DNA of 39,954 nt from Bacteroidota bacterium (GTDB lineage Bacteria > Bacteroidota > Bacteroidia > Flavobacteriales_E > Vicingaceae). The notes under the pieces were generated by a model. That model was given only the letters and a program-made list of their open reading frames with translations. It did not search any database and was not told the origin of the DNA. The DNA lies in the NCBI GenBank assembly GCA_016183805.1, contig JACPDX010000107.1, forward strand, positions 1 through 39,954, written 5' to 3'. Both the position numbers and the translations under genes were made by a program. Position 1 is the stretch's first letter, and the number at the start of each line of letters is the position of its first letter. Of this stretch, positions 17,309 through 25,403 are shown one piece after another.

Positions 17309-18064
17309 ATGAAGAAAATCTTTTCTTGGATTTGGAAAATTTGCCTTAAAGGTTGTCTTTGGTTTTTAGCAATAAGTATAGTTTTAGTGATATTGTTTAG
17401 ATGGATTCCCATCTACATTACTCCATTAATGGTTATCCGTTGTGTCGAACAAAAAATGGATGGTAAAGCCATGAAATTAAAAAAAACATGGAAACCATTG
17501 GAAGAAATCTCTCCCGATTTACAACTGGCTGTAGTTTGCTCTGAAGATCAAAATTTTTTAAAACATCATGGTTTTGATTTTGGTGCCATCGAAAAAGCCT
17601 TAAAACATAACGAAAAAAGCAAGAAAAAACGTGGAGCAAGTACCATTAGCCAACAAACCGCTAAAAATGTTTTTTTGTGGCCCGGCAGAAGTTGGATAAG
17701 AAAAGGTTTTGAAGTCTATTTTACTTTTTTAATAGAAACGATATGGAGCAAACAACGCATCATGGAAGTTTACTTAAATATTGTTGAGCTTGGAGATGGT
17801 ATTTACGGAGCAGAAGCTGCTTCTCAAGAGTTTTTTAATAAATCGGCTATTAAAATAAGCAAACAACAAGCAGCAACCCTAACCGTTGTATTGCCTAGTC
17901 CTTTAAGATATAATGCCAAACGACCGGGTAATTATTTAAATGGTAGAATAAGTTGGACGCTTCAACAAATGCGTTTTTGGGGTGGAAAATTAGACTACGA
18001 CAAAGAAAAAAAGAAAGAAGAGAAAGAGAAGAAATCCGAAGCCAGAAGACGGAAGTCCGAATAA
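17309..18064 (+). CDS. mtgA: Monofunctional biosynthetic peptidoglycan transglycosylase
   Basis: 251 residues. MtgA is an inner-membrane family-51 glycosyltransferase that polymerises lipid II into glycan strands in the periplasm. One N-terminal membrane helix (about 13-34) is followed by the GT51 core: the catalytic Glu in SEDQNFLKHHGFD, then RGASTISQQTAKNVFLW, IETIWSKQRIMEVYLNIVE and GIYGAEAASQEFF, all intact. The last ~23 residues, a Lys/Glu run ending EARRRKSE, are not part of the family. They are encoded by A/G-rich simple sequence plus GAAG..CCGAA-type repeat sequence running straight into the palindromic repeat at 18080, so the tail looks like repeat DNA that moved the stop codon. Confidence 0.95.
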   Translation: MKKIFSWIWKICLKGCLWFLAISIVLVILFRWIPIYITPLMVIRCVEQKMDGKAMKLKKTWKPLEEISPDLQLAVVCSEDQNFLKHHGFDFGAIEKALKHNEKSKKKRGASTISQQTAKNVFLWPGRSWIRKGFEVYFTFLIETIWSKQRIMEVYLNIVELGDGIYGAEAASQEFFNKSAIKISKQQAATLTVVLPSPLRYNAKRPGNYLNGRISWTLQQMRFWGGKLDYDKEKKKEEKEKKSEARRRKSE

Positions 18065-18079
18065 CTAATAACTATCTCC

Positions 18080-18105
18080 CTCCCTTTGGGAGGGCTGGGG
18101 TGGGA
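18080..18105. repeat. Short palindromic repeat (CCCTTTGGGAGGG type) between convergent genes
   Basis: Second copy of the 26-base element at 329-354, 25 of 26 bases identical, here in the 49-base gap between the converging mtgA and DUF2480 genes. The palindrome could help end transcription from both sides. Confidence 0.8.
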
Positions 18106-18113
18106 ACTACCAA

Positions 18114-18617
18114 CTATCTTTTATACAACGGCACTGCCGAACAAGCTTCTCCAAACATAATTGTTTTAGCATATTCTTGCAACCGATAAGTAAAATCTAC
18201 AAAAACAGTTTCAGGAATAGGAAATTTACCACAACCTTTAACTATTACTCCTTTATCTTGGTAAATAGAAAAATCGTGAGCATTTAATATGTCTTCAAAA
18301 ATAGATTTTTCCAAATCTGTTGTATTTCCTAAAACAACCTTTTTGGCAAAAGGTTTAAGTTGTGAAGAAACCAACATGTATGCCCACAAAGGAACAATAG
18401 CATCAGAAGAACAAACAATTGCAACATACTTATCTTGGTAAATTTTCCAATCGTTATTTTTAATAAATTCTCTGAATGTTTTTTCAATTAATACAAAACC
18501 TTCATGAAGACACGCTGCAATATCAAAAATAACTCGATCACCTTGTGGATAAAAATCGTCGAGATTAATTTGTACTAAGCCACTTTTTTCTACTCTATTT
18601 ACAATATCGTTTTCCAT
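18114..18617 (-). CDS. DUF2480 family protein
   Basis: 167 residues from ATG 18617. An in-frame ATG at 18638 exists, but family members as I remember them begin MENxIVNRV, matching the 18617 start. The protein is soluble, with SGLVQINLDDFYPQGDRVIFDI, LHEGFVLIEKTFREF and a central AIVCSSDAIVPLWAYMLV. The C-terminal half has VIVKGCGKFPIPETVFVDFT followed by MFGEACSAVPLYKR, with several Cys. It is a widely conserved, uncharacterised cytoplasmic protein of Bacteroidota. It is divergent from the dehydrogenase gene at 18692 and convergent with mtgA. Confidence 0.85.
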   Translation of the reverse strand: MENDIVNRVEKSGLVQINLDDFYPQGDRVIFDIAACLHEGFVLIEKTFREFIKNNDWKIYQDKYVAIVCSSDAIVPLWAYMLVSSQLKPFAKKVVLGNTTDLEKSIFEDILNAHDFSIYQDKGVIVKGCGKFPIPETVFVDFTYRLQEYAKTIMFGEACSAVPLYKR

Positions 18618-18648
18618 GTTACCCTCAAAATTACTCACTTTAATTTAT

Positions 18649-18656
18649 TAATTTTG
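18649..18656 (+). promoter_or_regulatory. -7 box for the ALDH7-type gene
   Basis: TAATTTTG is a full TAnnTTTG match, 36 bases before the ATG at 18692, giving a leader of about 30 bases. No TTG is present at the expected -33 distance. Confidence 0.5.
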
Positions 18657-18691
18657 TATCACAATTTTTTTAATATCATAAATTCGAACCC

Positions 18692-20248
18692 ATGTCAGAT
18701 ACATTAACAACTCAAAGCTTTGGAATTAAAAGTGTTTTAGCAGAACTAGGAATAAAAGAAAATAATTTTGGTGCCAGCACAGGATTAAAACATAAAATGA
18801 CCAATGGTAAAAAAATTGAATCGTTTTCTCCGGTTGACGGAACATTAATTGGAAGTGTAAATGCTGCAACTGTCTCAGATTATGCTGCTGTAATGCAAAC
18901 TGCCGAAGAGGCTTTTAAAGTTTGGAGACTAATGCCGGCTCCAAAACGTGGCGAAATTGTTCGTCAGATGGGCGATGAATTACGTAAATACAAAGAACCA
19001 CTTGGTAAATTAGTTTCTTACGAAATGGGAAAAAGCCTGCAAGAGGGTTTGGGTGAGGTTCAGGAGATGATAGATATTTGTGATTTTGCTGTTGGTTTAT
19101 CTCGTCAGTTATACGGTTTAACCATGCACAGTGAACGTCCAAAACATAGAATGTACGAACAATGGCACCCGTTTGGAACAATAGGAATTATTTCTGCTTT
19201 CAACTTTCCTGTAGCGGTATGGAGCTGGAATGCTGCATTGGCTTGGGTTTGTGGTGATGTTTGTATCTGGAAACCTAGTTCGAAAGTGCCGATGTGTGCC
19301 ATTGCTTGTCAAAATATTATTGCTGATGTGTTAAAACGTAACAATGTGCCGGAAGGGGTTAGCTGTGTAGTTATTGGTAACGAATCAGGCGATTTAATCA
19401 ACAACGATAAACGAATACCTTTGGTTTCTTTTACTGGTTCTACAAGAATTGGACGACACGTATCTAAAACGGTTGCAGAACGTTTTGGAAATACCATTTT
19501 AGAATTAGGTGGAAACAATGCTATTATTGTTTCTGAACATGCTGATTTAAATATGGTATTGGTTGGTGCTGTTTTCGGAGCCGTTGGAACTGCCGGTCAA
19601 CGTTGTACTTCAACACGACGATTAATCATCCACGAAAGTGTTTACGATAAAACCATTAACGTATTGAAAAATGCTTACGGACAATTAAAAATTGGAAACC
19701 CTTTAGATTCAAATAACCACGTAGGTCCATTAATTGACAAAGGTGCTGTTCAGGATTATTTAAATGCCATTGAAAAGGCAAAATTAGAAGGTGGAAAAAT
19801 ATTAGTTGAGGGTGGAGTTTTAACTGGTGAAGGATACGAAAGCGGATGTTATGTAAAACCTTGTATTGTAGAAGCTAAAAATGAATTTAACATCGTACAG
19901 GAAGAAACTTTTGCACCGATTTTATATGTAATGAAATATAAAACCATTGAAGAAGCTATTGCCATGCAAAATGGAGTTCCACAAGGATTGTCATCAGCAA
20001 TTTTTACCAACAGTATGCGTGAAATGGAATTGTTCCTCTCTCATGCAGGTTCAGATTGCGGAATAGCCAATGTTAATATTGGAACATCAGGAGCTGAAAT
20101 TGGTGGTGCCTTTGGTGGTGAAAAAGAAACTGGTGGCGGACGTGAATCTGGTTCTGATGCATGGAAAGCATATATGAGAAGACAAACCAACACCATTAAT
20201 TATTCCGATAGCTTGCCTTTAGCTCAAGGAATTAAGTTTGATTTTTAA
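18692..20248 (+). CDS. amaB: ALDH7-type aldehyde dehydrogenase, probable L-aminoadipate-semialdehyde/piperideine-6-carboxylate dehydrogenase
   Basis: 518 residues, an NAD-dependent aldehyde dehydrogenase of the antiquitin (ALDH7) type. The catalytic Cys is at 305 in GTAGQRCTSTRRL, the ALDH7 hallmark. The general-base Glu is at 271 in LELGGNNA, and the cofactor site has SAFNFPVAVWSWN, KPSSKVP and FTGSTRIG. The C-terminal AFGGEKETGGGRESGSDAWK is also ALDH7-like. Family members oxidise alpha-aminoadipate semialdehyde in lysine breakdown and pipecolate use. No lysine aminotransferase lies alongside, so the pathway rests on family resemblance. A terminator-like palindrome follows 17 bases after the stop. 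Confidence 0.9.
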   Translation: MSDTLTTQSFGIKSVLAELGIKENNFGASTGLKHKMTNGKKIESFSPVDGTLIGSVNAATVSDYAAVMQTAEEAFKVWRLMPAPKRGEIVRQMGDELRKYKEPLGKLVSYEMGKSLQEGLGEVQEMIDICDFAVGLSRQLYGLTMHSERPKHRMYEQWHPFGTIGIISAFNFPVAVWSWNAALAWVCGDVCIWKPSSKVPMCAIACQNIIADVLKRNNVPEGVSCVVIGNESGDLINNDKRIPLVSFTGSTRIGRHVSKTVAERFGNTILELGGNNAIIVSEHADLNMVLVGAVFGAVGTAGQRCTSTRRLIIHESVYDKTINVLKNAYGQLKIGNPLDSNNHVGPLIDKGAVQDYLNAIEKAKLEGGKILVEGGVLTGEGYESGCYVKPCIVEAKNEFNIVQEETFAPILYVMKYKTIEEAIAMQNGVPQGLSSAIFTNSMREMELFLSHAGSDCGIANVNIGTSGAEIGGAFGGEKETGGGRESGSDAWKAYMRRQTNTINYSDSLPLAQGIKFDF

Positions 20249-20265
20249 ATTTATTTAGAAATATT

Positions 20266-20302
20266 AGACCTAACAGGTTTCAAAAACCTGTTAGGTCTTT
20301 TT
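20266..20302 (+). terminator. Terminator / Bacteroidota GACCTAACAGG palindrome
   Basis: AGACCTAACAGGTTT (20266-20280) and AAACCTGTTAGGTCT (20284-20298) form a perfect 15-base stem with a CAA loop followed by a run of T. It functions as an intrinsic terminator for the dehydrogenase gene. The same palindrome is, from memory, a frequent dispersed element in Bacteroidota genomes. Confidence 0.9.
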
Positions 20303-20327
20303 GTTACAATAAAAATTAGTAACTTTA
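20301..20327 (+). promoter_or_regulatory. Candidate promoter of the DUF3108 gene
   Basis: TTG at 20301-20303 and TAACTTTA at 20320-20327, spaced by 16 bases, approximate the Bacteroidota TTG / TAnnTTTG pair with one mismatch. It overlaps the T-tract of the preceding terminator. The leader to ATG 20383 would be about 50 bases. Confidence 0.4.
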
Positions 20328-20382
20328 GTTGTTGTTATGTGGCATAGTCTTTGAACCTACACAATTGACAAATTTTAAAGTT

Positions 20383-21207
20383 ATGAAATCAAAATATTTA
20401 ATATTCGGATTAGCCGTTCTAGCTATGTTTTCTGCTTTTATTACTCAAGAGCAAGAGGCTATTGCTCAAATTTCAGAAACTAAAAATAATGAGCTTAGAA
20501 CTATTGATGTTACTGCATTTAAACCTGGCGAAGTTTTAGAGTACCGTTTACATTACGGTGTAATAAATGCAGGGGTAGCAAGACTTGAAGTAAATAAATT
20601 CGACAAAAAAATTGATGGTCGAGAGGTGTTTCATATTGTTGGAACCGGACAATCGAAAGGAGCATTTGATTGGTTTTTTAAAGTAAGAGACCGATACGAA
20701 ACCGTTTTTGATGCTGAAGGAGCATTTCCTTGGGCGTTTTTAAGAGATGTAAACGAAGGTGGTTACAAGATTAAACAAAACTATAAATTTGTTCAAAAAC
20801 AAAATAAAGTAATCAACGAAAAAGGAGTTGAGTTTGAAGCTCCTGAAGGAATTCAAGACATGTTGTCGTCTTTTTATTACGCCAGAACAATAGATTTTAC
20901 CAAAGCTAAAGTGGGTGAAATTTTTACTATTTGGTCGTTTGTAGATGATGAAATTTGGCCTTTGAAAATAAAATTTGCCGGTCGGGAAACTGTAAAAGTA
21001 GAAGGAAGCAAATTCAGAGCCATGAAATTTCACCCGGTAATTCAAACAGGTCGTTTGTTTAAAAACGAAACAGATGTTAGTGTGTGGATATCGGACGACA
21101 TCAATAAAATTCCATTATTAGCCGAAGGTAAAGTAATGGTAGGTTCTGTAAAAATGGAATTAACCAGTTACAAAGGTTTGGCTGGTCCAATTTCTAAGGT
21201 GGATTAA
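20383..21207 (+). CDS. DUF3108 domain-containing exported protein
   Basis: 274 residues from ATG 20383. A frame opening at 20329 is rejected because only the later ATG gives a signal peptide (MKSKYLIFGLAVLAMFSAFI, cleavage near AIA/Q). The mature part matches DUF3108: FKPGEVLEYRLHYGVINAG, GAFDWFFKVRDRYETVFD, FSPE-like EGIQDMLSSFYYAR and IWPLKIKFAGRETVKV. The family is periplasmic and uncharacterised. In relatives, as I remember, it is often next to an M23 peptidase gene; here such a gene lies 7.1 kb downstream, beyond the block at 21208-28199. The last 19 bases of the gene, encoding ...SKVD and the stop, recur exactly at 28200-28218. Confidence 0.9.
   Translation: MKSKYLIFGLAVLAMFSAFITQEQEAIAQISETKNNELRTIDVTAFKPGEVLEYRLHYGVINAGVARLEVNKFDKKIDGREVFHIVGTGQSKGAFDWFFKVRDRYETVFDAEGAFPWAFLRDVNEGGYKIKQNYKFVQKQNKVINEKGVEFEAPEGIQDMLSSFYYARTIDFTKAKVGEIFTIWSFVDDEIWPLKIKFAGRETVKVEGSKFRAMKFHPVIQTGRLFKNETDVSVWISDDINKIPLLAEGKVMVGSVKMELTSYKGLAGPISKVD
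21189..21207 (+). repeat. Left 19-base direct repeat (3' end of the DUF3108 gene)
   Basis: AATTTCTAAGGTGGATTAA includes the last codons and stop of the DUF3108 gene. An identical copy is at 28200-28218. Together they bracket the protease and paralog array. Confidence 0.9.
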
Positions 21208-21208
21208 A

Positions 21209-21242
21209 GAAAAAAGTAGGAAAATATTTTCCTGCTTTTTTC
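21209..21242. terminator. Bidirectional terminator after the DUF3108 gene
   Basis: GAAAAAAGTAGGAAAA (21209-21224) pairs with TTTTCCTGCTTTTTTC (21227-21242) with one wobble and a 2-base loop. A and T runs allow termination on both strands. It begins two bases after the DUF3108 stop, just inside the left border of the block. Confidence 0.85.
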
Positions 21243-21251
21243 TTTATCGTC

Positions 21252-21442
21252 ATTGCTGGCTTGACCAGCAATCTTCTCATTGTTATCATTCTGAACGATG
21301 TTTGTTCAAAAATCGTTTTCGGTTTTTGTAAACAAACGAAGTGAAGAATCTGTTGAAAACAAGACTACTAATATAAAACAAATTCTTCATTTCATTTTGT
21401 TGTTCCCGAATACTCGGGAAACAAAATATCATTCAGAATGAC
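21252..21442. repeat. Cluster of palindromic repeats, MITE-like
   Basis: ATTGCTGG (21252-21259) and CCAGCAAT (21265-21272) form a small perfect palindrome. A larger inverted repeat follows: TCATTCTGAACGAT (21286-21299) against ATCATTCAGAATGA (21428-21441), 13 of 14 matching. It has inner paired arms (GAAGAATCTGTT against AACAAATTCTTC) and a CCCGA/TCGGG hairpin. Such REP-like units are typical intergenic elements in this phylum. There is no ORF in the 248-base gap. Confidence 0.75.
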
Positions 21443-21455
21443 AGAAAATAGACGC

Positions 21456-23033
21456 TTACTGAAACTTAATATTTAAAGCTTCTTCAATTTTGGTATAAGG
21501 TATGGCAAAACCAACCCCTTCAATTCCATCACCAATCATTTTTGCAGTAATAATTCCGTATAACTTACCGTCTTTGCTAATTAATGCTCCACCGCTGTTA
21601 CCTCTGTTAATGCTGCCATCGGTTTGTATAAAGGTTTGACCATCTACTTTACGTATGGTAGAAATAATTCCTTTAGAAACCGACATGCTATAATCATCAA
21701 TGTTAGATGCTCCAATAGCATAAACTTCTTGTCCTATTTCTATAGCAAGGGTTTTATCTAACCCAAATAGATAATTAAGTGTGGTATCAATTTTTAGTAA
21801 AGCCAAATCTTCTTTTAAATTAGCCACAATTAGCGTGGCTTTGTGTTGTGTCGAATCGTTTAGCTGTACCGTTATTGAAGTGTCGTTGTTGGCTATTACA
21901 TGGCTGTTGGTAATAATATAACCGTTGTTTGAAACAATACAACCGCTACCGTAACCATCTTTAGTAATGATGGTTACTACTGCTTTTACTGCTTCCGGAA
22001 GCGTTTTAACTATATTGGCAGAGTTGGGTATTACCACTTCGTTGGTCACTTTTTTCTGCTCAACCACTTCCCCTTTATAATTGGTTAATGCAGTTTGTAC
22101 CTCACTATCAATTAAAAATTTGGCTATAGCATCTTCTATCACATCGTTTCGTTGTAGCGAATTTAACCCTTCTTGAAATGAATATGAGCGACTCCAGTTT
22201 GCTGAAGCATCAATTTGTTTATCTATCAACGATTTGTTGTTGAAATTGTTGATTAAGCTTAAATTGGCTTTTACATTTATTTGTTTTGCACTACCTATAA
22301 CATTCTCTTCAAACGAGGTAATGTTTACCCCTAATTTTAAATCCGATATTTTGTTTTTAAAAAAAGTATTGTTGGTATCTCTTAAATTAAAAGGGTCTAG
22401 AATAGTTGGTTTGGGCTGTTCATAATCTTGCAATTTTACCACCATCGAATCCTTAAATGTTTTTTTAACTCCGCCTTTTTTATCCAAAAAGTTTTGATAG
22501 TTGGAATACGTGTAAGAACTTCTGTTTTGTTTTGGTACGGCTATGCTATAGTCAATTGCTTGAATAAAAGTCTGGTTGGGGTTGCGTTGAGGCAATGGTA
22601 AAGGTTCGGGGACGGTAAACGATTTTTCGTAATATTTCCAAGGACCAACAAAAGGACCAATCCAACCAAACAAACCCACAAAAAAAATGGGAGCATTTAA
22701 TTTGCCGTTATCTTGTGTAAACAACAATACATCGGCTACAGCAGGTATTAAAACATCAATTATTTTAAGGTAATTAAATTTAGTAGGGTTAATTACTTTG
22801 CTTTGTGTTCGGTGTTTTTTGCGTGATGCAGAAATAATATACCCTTGCTCTCTGTTTCTTACGGTGTAGGTGTTGTTTTTATTTTCTTTTACTAATGAAC
22901 CATTCGAAATGGCTCGTACCTCTACAAGGTCGCTTTCAGCAGTTTTATCGAAACGAACTTTACGTTCTTTCATTAAAATGGCCGAACACGAAAACAAAAA
23001 TGGCAAAAATAATATGATAACTTTCACTTTCAT
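21456..23033 (-). CDS. Lipoprotein with C-terminal trypsin/DegP-like serine protease domain
   Basis: 525 residues. The N terminus MKVKVIILFLPFLFSC is a lipoprotein signal with Cys16 as the lipidation site, so the protein is membrane-anchored outside the cytoplasm. Residues about 17-340 match no family I know; they include hydrophobic stretches around 85-135 and a basic segment SRKKHRTQSK. From about 345 there is an S1C-like protease domain with catalytic His378 (TNSHVIA), Asp409 (KEDLALLKI) and Ser480 (GNSGGAL), all intact. The protein ends soon after the protease fold, so the PDZ domains of DegP/HtrA are absent. Its ATG overlaps the stop of the preceding paralog as ATGA, implying coupled translation. 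It is the last gene of the five-gene array; its substrates may be the array proteins or their ligands, which is inference. Confidence 0.9.
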   Translation of the reverse strand: MKVKVIILFLPFLFSCSAILMKERKVRFDKTAESDLVEVRAISNGSLVKENKNNTYTVRNREQGYIISASRKKHRTQSKVINPTKFNYLKIIDVLIPAVADVLLFTQDNGKLNAPIFFVGLFGWIGPFVGPWKYYEKSFTVPEPLPLPQRNPNQTFIQAIDYSIAVPKQNRSSYTYSNYQNFLDKKGGVKKTFKDSMVVKLQDYEQPKPTILDPFNLRDTNNTFFKNKISDLKLGVNITSFEENVIGSAKQINVKANLSLINNFNNKSLIDKQIDASANWSRSYSFQEGLNSLQRNDVIEDAIAKFLIDSEVQTALTNYKGEVVEQKKVTNEVVIPNSANIVKTLPEAVKAVVTIITKDGYGSGCIVSNNGYIITNSHVIANNDTSITVQLNDSTQHKATLIVANLKEDLALLKIDTTLNYLFGLDKTLAIEIGQEVYAIGASNIDDYSMSVSKGIISTIRKVDGQTFIQTDGSINRGNSGGALISKDGKLYGIITAKMIGDGIEGVGFAIPYTKIEEALNIKFQ

Positions 23034-24178
23034 TCGAACTTAATTCCTTCAATTAATTCTTTTGCTTTGTTGCAGTTATAGTAGGTAAATCCAAAAGTTG
23101 ATTTTCTATGGTTTTTTAAATTGTCATCAATTATATTTTTTAAATCCGTACAATCTTTAAAATATTTGTCAAGCAAAGGATCTAAATTTCCACCTCCTTC
23201 AACTTCCTCAATTACAGAATTGCTTTTTCTATCATAAACACCAATCTTGAATTTTTGATTTGCCCAATGAATAGATGTCGGATATTTTACAAATAAGACA
23301 AAATTATTGTTAAAGGCTTTAATTTCAACCACATGGTATTTTGTGTCAGAAACTTTAATAGGAGCATATAGCTTATTATCAAGTAGCAAATATTTAATCG
23401 TTTCACCAAGCACATTAACTGTTTTAAATATATTACCATCTAAATTGTAACTAAAATATTTTGCAAATTCAACTATATAGTAATTCGACGGTACTTCTAT
23501 TTTTTCTCCAGTGGTAGTTACATAAAAATCTTTCTTTTCGACCACTTTAACAAGGTCTTGATTTACTTCACTGCTTTTTACTGTTTTATTGGTAAATAAA
23601 TCCGGTGCATTGTTGCAGTTGTAGTAATTTATTCCGTCGTAGAAAGTTGTGTATTTTTCGATGTTTTTATATATGGCTTCATTTAAATTAGCACAATCTT
23701 TAAAATACTTTAGTACATTTTCTTTATAGATTTGTTTATTTTTTTCACTGACTTTATTTGTGGTACCATTCACGAACTTTATTTCATCAGTATTAACAAA
23801 ATTAAACTCTCTATCAAGTATATTTAAGTGATCTCCACTACTGTATAATTTACCCGTCAATACATATTTATCATTAAAAGCAACAATATACTGTAACGAT
23901 CTGAAATTTCGTTTTGGGTTGATGGGAATATTTATCAAAATAGACCCTCCTAAAATCATAATTTTAATATTTTTTATACTTTCATTTTCATTTTTATTCC
24001 TTTCATTTTTATACTGTATGGTTTTCCCATCATCATAAAGTTCTTCACCATGAATGTTAACTTTAGTGCCATCCATTTTAATAAAATAATTTCCGTTTTG
24101 TGCCTTAACCATAATTGCCAATAAAACAAAGGCACTTAATAAAAATGCTGTTTTAAGTTTTTGTGTAAAATTTTTCAT
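23030..24178 (-). CDS. Secreted two-module protein of unknown family, array copy 4
   Basis: 382 residues. The signal peptide (MKNFTQKLKTAFLLSAFVLL, cleavage after VKA before QNG) matches copies 1 and 2 nearly residue for residue. Two related modules of about 170-190 residues follow. Each starts with a D/TGxK(V/I) strand segment, has AFN(D/N)xxVL and DRxxN in the middle, and ends YFKDC...L...N...YYNC. The second module closes with ELIEGIKFE. The two Cys per module are conserved across the array and could form a disulfide. No T9SS sorting domain is present, so it should stay periplasmic or leave by another route. Its stop overlaps the protease start (ATGA). The family is unrecognised. Confidence 0.85.
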   Translation of the reverse strand: MKNFTQKLKTAFLLSAFVLLAIMVKAQNGNYFIKMDGTKVNIHGEELYDDGKTIQYKNERNKNENESIKNIKIMILGGSILINIPINPKRNFRSLQYIVAFNDKYVLTGKLYSSGDHLNILDREFNFVNTDEIKFVNGTTNKVSEKNKQIYKENVLKYFKDCANLNEAIYKNIEKYTTFYDGINYYNCNNAPDLFTNKTVKSSEVNQDLVKVVEKKDFYVTTTGEKIEVPSNYYIVEFAKYFSYNLDGNIFKTVNVLGETIKYLLLDNKLYAPIKVSDTKYHVVEIKAFNNNFVLFVKYPTSIHWANQKFKIGVYDRKSNSVIEEVEGGGNLDPLLDKYFKDCTDLKNIIDDNLKNHRKSTFGFTYYNCNKAKELIEGIKFE

Positions 24179-24190
24179 TTGATATATTTT

Positions 24191-25348
24191 TTAATGTTGA
24201 TTGATATGATATTTTGAATTTATCATGAAATCATCATAATTATCCAGCAACTTCTTTGTGCCGCAATTATAATATGTAAATCCAAATGTAATATTTCTAT
24301 TAAGTTTTGTGTTTTCCTTTAAATAACCTATAATTGTAGGGCAATCTTGAAAATATTTATTTAGTACTAAAGCTAAATCAGCTGTTTCTATATCTCCTTC
24401 GATTAAGTTCATTTCTCTATCATAGATATAACATTTTTCAACTTTATCATCATTGCCCCATAACCCTGCCAATAAATATTTTTCAGTAAAAGCAATAATT
24501 TCCAAAAGCTTACTTTTATTTTTACTAATATTTAATCGCAAGAACAATCTATCACCACTAACAATTATCTTGAATTTATTAGGTGTTGCATAGCTCTCTA
24601 CTTTAGATTCTTTTTTAGGATAATAAACGAAATTGGTCGAATTTGGAGCTGGTAGTGGACCTCTACGATAAAACATAATTTTCTCATTAGTTTCCTTATC
24701 TATTCCGAAACCGACAATTCCATATTCATCAGTTGGAATGTCTTTATCTATCTCTTTAATTTCTACAACTTCCTCATTTAATTTATTCGTGAATAAATCT
24801 TTAGCATTTCCACAGTTAACATAATTCACGTTTAGCTCTATTTTTTTTCCATCTTCTATATTTTTCATAAGTAACTCAAGAAATTTTGGACAATTTTTAA
24901 AATACTCGGCAATCGGTTTAAAATTCTCCTTACTTTCTTTAATCTGGTTTTTTGTAAAAACCATAATCTCTATTCCCCCCTTAACTAAGTTAAAATCCCT
25001 ATCCCAAATGTAAACTGTTGATAAAAATTCATGAGTAGTTAAAACATACTTATCATTAAATGCAAGTATTTTCTGAAGTTTATTAACACCTTTCGTTGTC
25101 GCTAAAGACATATAAACCTCTGGTCCATTTACAACTAGTTTAACGTCTTCATTTTTTAAATTAACTGTTTTTTTCTTTTCATTTTCATAACTAACCACTC
25201 TATCTCCAATTAAAAGATAATTACCATAAAAAATGATTTTTTCTCCTTTTTTTGTAATGGCGAAATTGCTAGATTCTTGAGAATAAAAATTATATGATGT
25301 TAGTATTAATATTACACAAATAAATAAGTGATTTTTAAAATTTTTCAT
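24191..25348 (-). CDS. Secreted two-module protein of unknown family, array copy 3 (most divergent)
   Basis: 385 residues with its own signal peptide (MKNFKNHLFICVILILTSYN, cleavage near FYS/QES), unlike the near-identical signals of the other copies. Two modules are still visible. The first has TKKGEKIIFYG, AFNDKYVL, WDRDFNLV, YFKNCPKFLELL and VNYVNCGNAKDLF. The second has AFTEKYLL, YDREMNLI, YFQDCPTIIGYL and GFTYYNCG. The C terminus (YDDFMINSKYHINQH) lacks the EGIKFE ending of the others. It is separated from copy 4 by 12 bases. The divergence suggests an older duplicate or a different partner. No enzymatic motif was seen. Confidence 0.83.
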   Translation of the reverse strand: MKNFKNHLFICVILILTSYNFYSQESSNFAITKKGEKIIFYGNYLLIGDRVVSYENEKKKTVNLKNEDVKLVVNGPEVYMSLATTKGVNKLQKILAFNDKYVLTTHEFLSTVYIWDRDFNLVKGGIEIMVFTKNQIKESKENFKPIAEYFKNCPKFLELLMKNIEDGKKIELNVNYVNCGNAKDLFTNKLNEEVVEIKEIDKDIPTDEYGIVGFGIDKETNEKIMFYRRGPLPAPNSTNFVYYPKKESKVESYATPNKFKIIVSGDRLFLRLNISKNKSKLLEIIAFTEKYLLAGLWGNDDKVEKCYIYDREMNLIEGDIETADLALVLNKYFQDCPTIIGYLKENTKLNRNITFGFTYYNCGTKKLLDNYDDFMINSKYHINQH

Positions 25349-25367
25349 AATATAAAACGTAATTAGG

Positions 25368-25403
25368 TTATTCTATAAATTGTTTCAAAACTTTTACTTT
25401 CAT
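25368..25403 (-). pseudogene. Vestigial protease start: 11-codon ORF overlapping the end of copy 2
   Basis: At the end of copy 2 the stop and a new ATG overlap as ATGA, exactly as at the real protease gene (23030-23033). The frame reads MKVKVLKQFIE and stops. The real protease begins MKVKVIILF. The surrounding 51-base spacer is repeated, with one visible base change, after copy 1. It looks like the stub left when a paralog-protease unit was duplicated and the protease part lost. Confidence 0.55.

Noticed and set aside
17953-18189. 78-codon plus-strand ORF spanning the end of mtgA and the palindromic repeat
   Set aside because: It is a frame-shifted reading of mtgA and the repeat, and it runs antisense into the DUF2480 gene.
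20329-20382. Longer N terminus for the DUF3108 protein
   Set aside because: The extra 18 residues overlap the promoter region and would mask the signal peptide that begins at ATG 20383.
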